From positions 1,674,001-1,738,000 of the forward strand of contig NZ_JAGINT010000002.1 in assembly GCF_017876295.1 (NCBI RefSeq): 64,000 nucleotides of DNA, read 5' to 3'. Positions 62,118 through 64,000 of the stretch are shown piece by piece; position 1 is the first letter of the stretch, and every line of letters begins with the position of its first letter. The notes beneath the pieces are model-generated. The model was not told the DNA's origin. It saw nothing but the letters and a program-made list of their open reading frames with translations, and did not search any database. Made by a program: the position numbers and the translations under genes. This DNA is from Kribbella aluminosa. Lineage in GTDB: Bacteria > Actinomycetota > Actinomycetes > Propionibacteriales > Kribbellaceae.

Positions 62118-63368
62118 TCAGGGCAGGTTCAGCCATGCCACGGCGGCTACGACGAGGGCTTGCGTGCCGGTGTCGAGGGTGGGCTGGAGGACTGGGGCGA
62201 AGTTCGCGGAGTGGTTCACGGGGATGTCCTGTGCGACCCGGCCGGCCCGTTCGGCGGCCCGGTAGGTGTCGGGGTCGATGCCGCCGATTCCCCAATAGGT
62301 GTACGGCGTACCGAGTGCGGCTGGGATGTCGCTGAAGTCCTCGCTCGCGCTCTGCTGCGGGAGGTGGCCGGCGCGGTCGCCGAAGAAGTCCGCGAACGCG
62401 GCGGTGACGCGGTCTGTGATGCCGGCGTCGTTGTCGGTGAGCGGGTAGCGGTCGAACAGTTCGAACTCGGGATCCCGCGGCGAACCGGATGCCTTGCACT
62501 CGGCGCGGACGATCCGCTCGATCGCGCCGAGCACGGTCGTCCGGGTGTTCTCGTCGTACGTGCGGACGTTGAGCTGGAGGACCGCATGGTCCGGGATGAC
62601 GTTGCTCTTCGTACCGGCCTGGATGCTGCCCACGGTCAGGACCGCGGTGTCACCTGGAGCGACCTCGCGGGCGACGACGGTCTGCAGCCGGACGACGATC
62701 ATCGCGGCGAGGACGACCGGGTCGACGGCGGCTTGGGGCATGGAGCCGTGGGCGCCGCGACCGTGCAAGGTGATCTTCATGCTGTCGGCGGCGGACAGCG
62801 TCGGACCCGAGCGGGTCATGACGGCGCCGGCGGTGAACGGCAGCACATGCTGGGCCATCGCTACGTCGACGTTGCCGATGAGCTTGACCAGGCCGTCGTC
62901 GACCATCGCTTGGGCCCCGTCGGCGGTCTCCTCGGCGGGTTGGAACAGCGCGACGAGGGTGCCTGACCACCGGTCGGGGGCTCGGGCCATCAAAGTGACC
63001 GCACCGAGTAGGCAGGTGACGTGGATGTCATGGCCGCAGGCGTGCATGACGGGGGTGCCGTCGTCCGAGGTCTCGGTGCTCGCGTAGGGCAGACCGGTCT
63101 TCTCGCGCACGGGAAGTGCGTCCATGTCGGCGCGTAGCAGCACGATGGGGCCTTCGCCGTTGCGCAGGATGCCGACGACGCCGGTGCCTCCGATGCTCTC
63201 GTGCACCTCGCAGCCCGTCTCCCGCAAGCGCGCGGCCACGTTGGCCGCTGTCCGCCGCTCTTGATGCGACAGCTCGGGGTGGGCGTGCAGGTCGCGGTAG
63301 AAGTCTTCCTGCCAGGCCTGGACCGTGCTGAGACTGTCGAGGATTGCGGTCACTGGTTGGCTGTCCAT
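62118..63368 (-). CDS. M20-family amidohydrolase (AbgB/HipO-like)
   Basis: 416 aa. Metal and catalytic motifs: LLRADMDALPV (first metal ligand), VMHACGHDIHVTCLLGAV, LFQPAEETADGAQAM (general base Glu and metal Glu), AMAQHVLP, and DIPVNHSANFAP near the C-terminus. The order fits peptidase family M20D: N-acyl-amino-acid or hippurate-type amidohydrolases with a lid/dimerisation domain (about residues 190-300). Length is normal. It lies 7 bp downstream of the TRIC-type channel gene, likely co-transcribed. Confidence 0.92.
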   Translation of the reverse strand: MDSQPVTAILDSLSTVQAWQEDFYRDLHAHPELSHQERRTAANVAARLRETGCEVHESIGGTGVVGILRNGEGPIVLLRADMDALPVREKTGLPYASTETSDDGTPVMHACGHDIHVTCLLGAVTLMARAPDRWSGTLVALFQPAEETADGAQAMVDDGLVKLIGNVDVAMAQHVLPFTAGAVMTRSGPTLSAADSMKITLHGRGAHGSMPQAAVDPVVLAAMIVVRLQTVVAREVAPGDTAVLTVGSIQAGTKSNVIPDHAVLQLNVRTYDENTRTTVLGAIERIVRAECKASGSPRDPEFELFDRYPLTDNDAGITDRVTAAFADFFGDRAGHLPQQSASEDFSDIPAALGTPYTYWGIGGIDPDTYRAAERAGRVAQDIPVNHSANFAPVLQPTLDTGTQALVVAAVAWLNLP

Positions 63369-63375
63369 CTCTCCA

Positions 63376-64000
63376 TCATGCGCCGCGCTTGCTCCCCGGC
63401 GGTGCCGGTGCGTCGAGGTCGTAGCGAATGCCGAGCATGCGGACGATGAAACAGACGGCCGCCGCGGCGATCGAGATGGGCAGATCCGCGGCGCCCAGTC
63501 GGTCTGCGGCCACCACCACTACAGCACCCAGCAGTGCGGGGATCGCGTAGAGGCCGCTGGTGAGCACCGACGGGATTTCGCGGATGAGGACGTCACGCAA
63601 GGTTCCACCGCCGACGGCGGTGATCGTGCCGAGGATGACCGCCTGGCTGAAGCCGACCCCGTGTTGGAGCCCCTTGAGCGCGCCGCTGACCGCGAACAGG
63701 CTCAGTCCGGCGGCGTCGAGGATCAGGATCGGTTTGGCGAGCCGGTTGAGGTGGCCGCCGAAGACGAACGCCACGAGGCCGCCGCCGGCGGCGACCGTCA
63801 GGTACCGCCAGTCGCTGAAGGTGGCCGGCGGTAGCGCGTTGAGAAGGATGTCGCGGATGATTCCACCGCCGAGTGCGGTGCACATGCCGAGCGTGACCAC
63901 ACCGACGATGTCGACTCGGGCGACCCGGAGTGCCGTCAAGGCGCCGTTCAGGGCGAACGCGAATGTGCCAGTCAGGTCCAGAACCAGAAAGGTCGACGAC
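63376..64000 (-). CDS. TRIC/YicG-type cation channel protein, start outside window
   Basis: At least 208 codons, open to the right edge. Repeated hydrophobic segments and the duplicated family signature TALGGGIIRDILLN and TAVGGGTLRDVLIREIPSVL identify the UPF0126/TRIC family, six- to seven-helix potassium-type channels forming trimers. The basic C-terminus (DAPAPPGSKRGA) is cytoplasmic. Only a few N-terminal residues are missing, judging from LVLDLTGTFAFALNGALTAL at the edge. Confidence 0.9.
   Translation of the reverse strand, partial: SSTFLVLDLTGTFAFALNGALTALRVARVDIVGVVTLGMCTALGGGIIRDILLNALPPATFSDWRYLTVAAGGGLVAFVFGGHLNRLAKPILILDAAGLSLFAVSGALKGLQHGVGFSQAVILGTITAVGGGTLRDVLIREIPSVLTSGLYAIPALLGAVVVVAADRLGAADLPISIAAAAVCFIVRMLGIRYDLDAPAPPGSKRGA

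Overview
The window is high-GC DNA with many GTG starts, overlapping ATGA/GTGA gene junctions and typical actinobacterial families (SCO6880, DUF4913, XRE regulators with DUF5753-like C-termini, giant secreted RHS proteins). It comes from an actinobacterium. A Kribbella or Nocardioides-like host (Propionibacteriales) is my guess from the gene families, not something the sequence proves. I saw no rRNA or tRNA gene and no CRISPR array.

Layout. (1) 1-1464: 3' part of a UvrD-type helicase running off the left edge. (2) About 1475-20321: the core of an integrative conjugative element. It starts with a tyrosine integrase carrying an internal XRE-type helix-turn-helix, followed by a decayed ArsC-like phosphatase, a two-nuclease-domain toxin with an overlapping partner, a DUF1801/DUF998 pair and an ArdC-like metallopeptidase. 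Next come two tandem DnaG-like primases (the second lacks its catalytic Glu), a sigma-like protein and an actinobacterial type IV secretion operon: VirB8-like, SLT+NlpC-like hydrolase, small membrane protein, VirB6/TrbL-like, SCO6880, VirB4-like ATPase, TraG/VirD4 coupling protein, DUF4913. A degenerate 29-bp motif recurs four times in front of the accessory genes (7655, 8651, 10141, 11151). (3) 20800-27698: a secreted RHS protein plus a candidate membrane immunity protein. (4) 27735-32140: an IS630 remnant, a long hairpin, and a reversed MobF relaxase-helicase with an overlapping zinc-ribbon gene. (5) 32199-37272: two orphan RHS C-terminal cassettes sharing an 883-bp block with only 3 mismatches, each with its own tip and small membrane protein, plus a frameshifted PH-like immunity candidate. 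(6) 37479-50190: a single-domain tyrosine recombinase, two serine recombinases with related Cys-rich tails, and a second full RHS gene (40950-47543) whose leader resembles that of the first. (7) 50518-52313: a secreted NucA/NucB-type nuclease with an overlapping partner gene. (8) 52495-58408: XRE-centred regulatory genes, a Methyltransf_19-like/HTH fusion, an SDR enzyme and very small genes. (9) 58524-64000: chromosome-like genes: truncated MFS, NTF2-like, shortened YceI, a 14-TM MFS exporter, an M20 amidohydrolase, and a TRIC/YicG channel cut by the right edge.

How it fits together. The T4SS, coupling protein, primases and MobF relaxase would together support conjugative transfer. The relaxase, however, now lies on the opposite strand beyond an RHS gene. 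The RHS genes, orphan tips, double-nuclease gene and NucA/NucB gene form a contact- or secretion-based toxin arsenal, mostly paired with small downstream genes that look like immunity genes. Several remnants and three one-base frameshifts in short homopolymers show that the island is being reshuffled and decaying.
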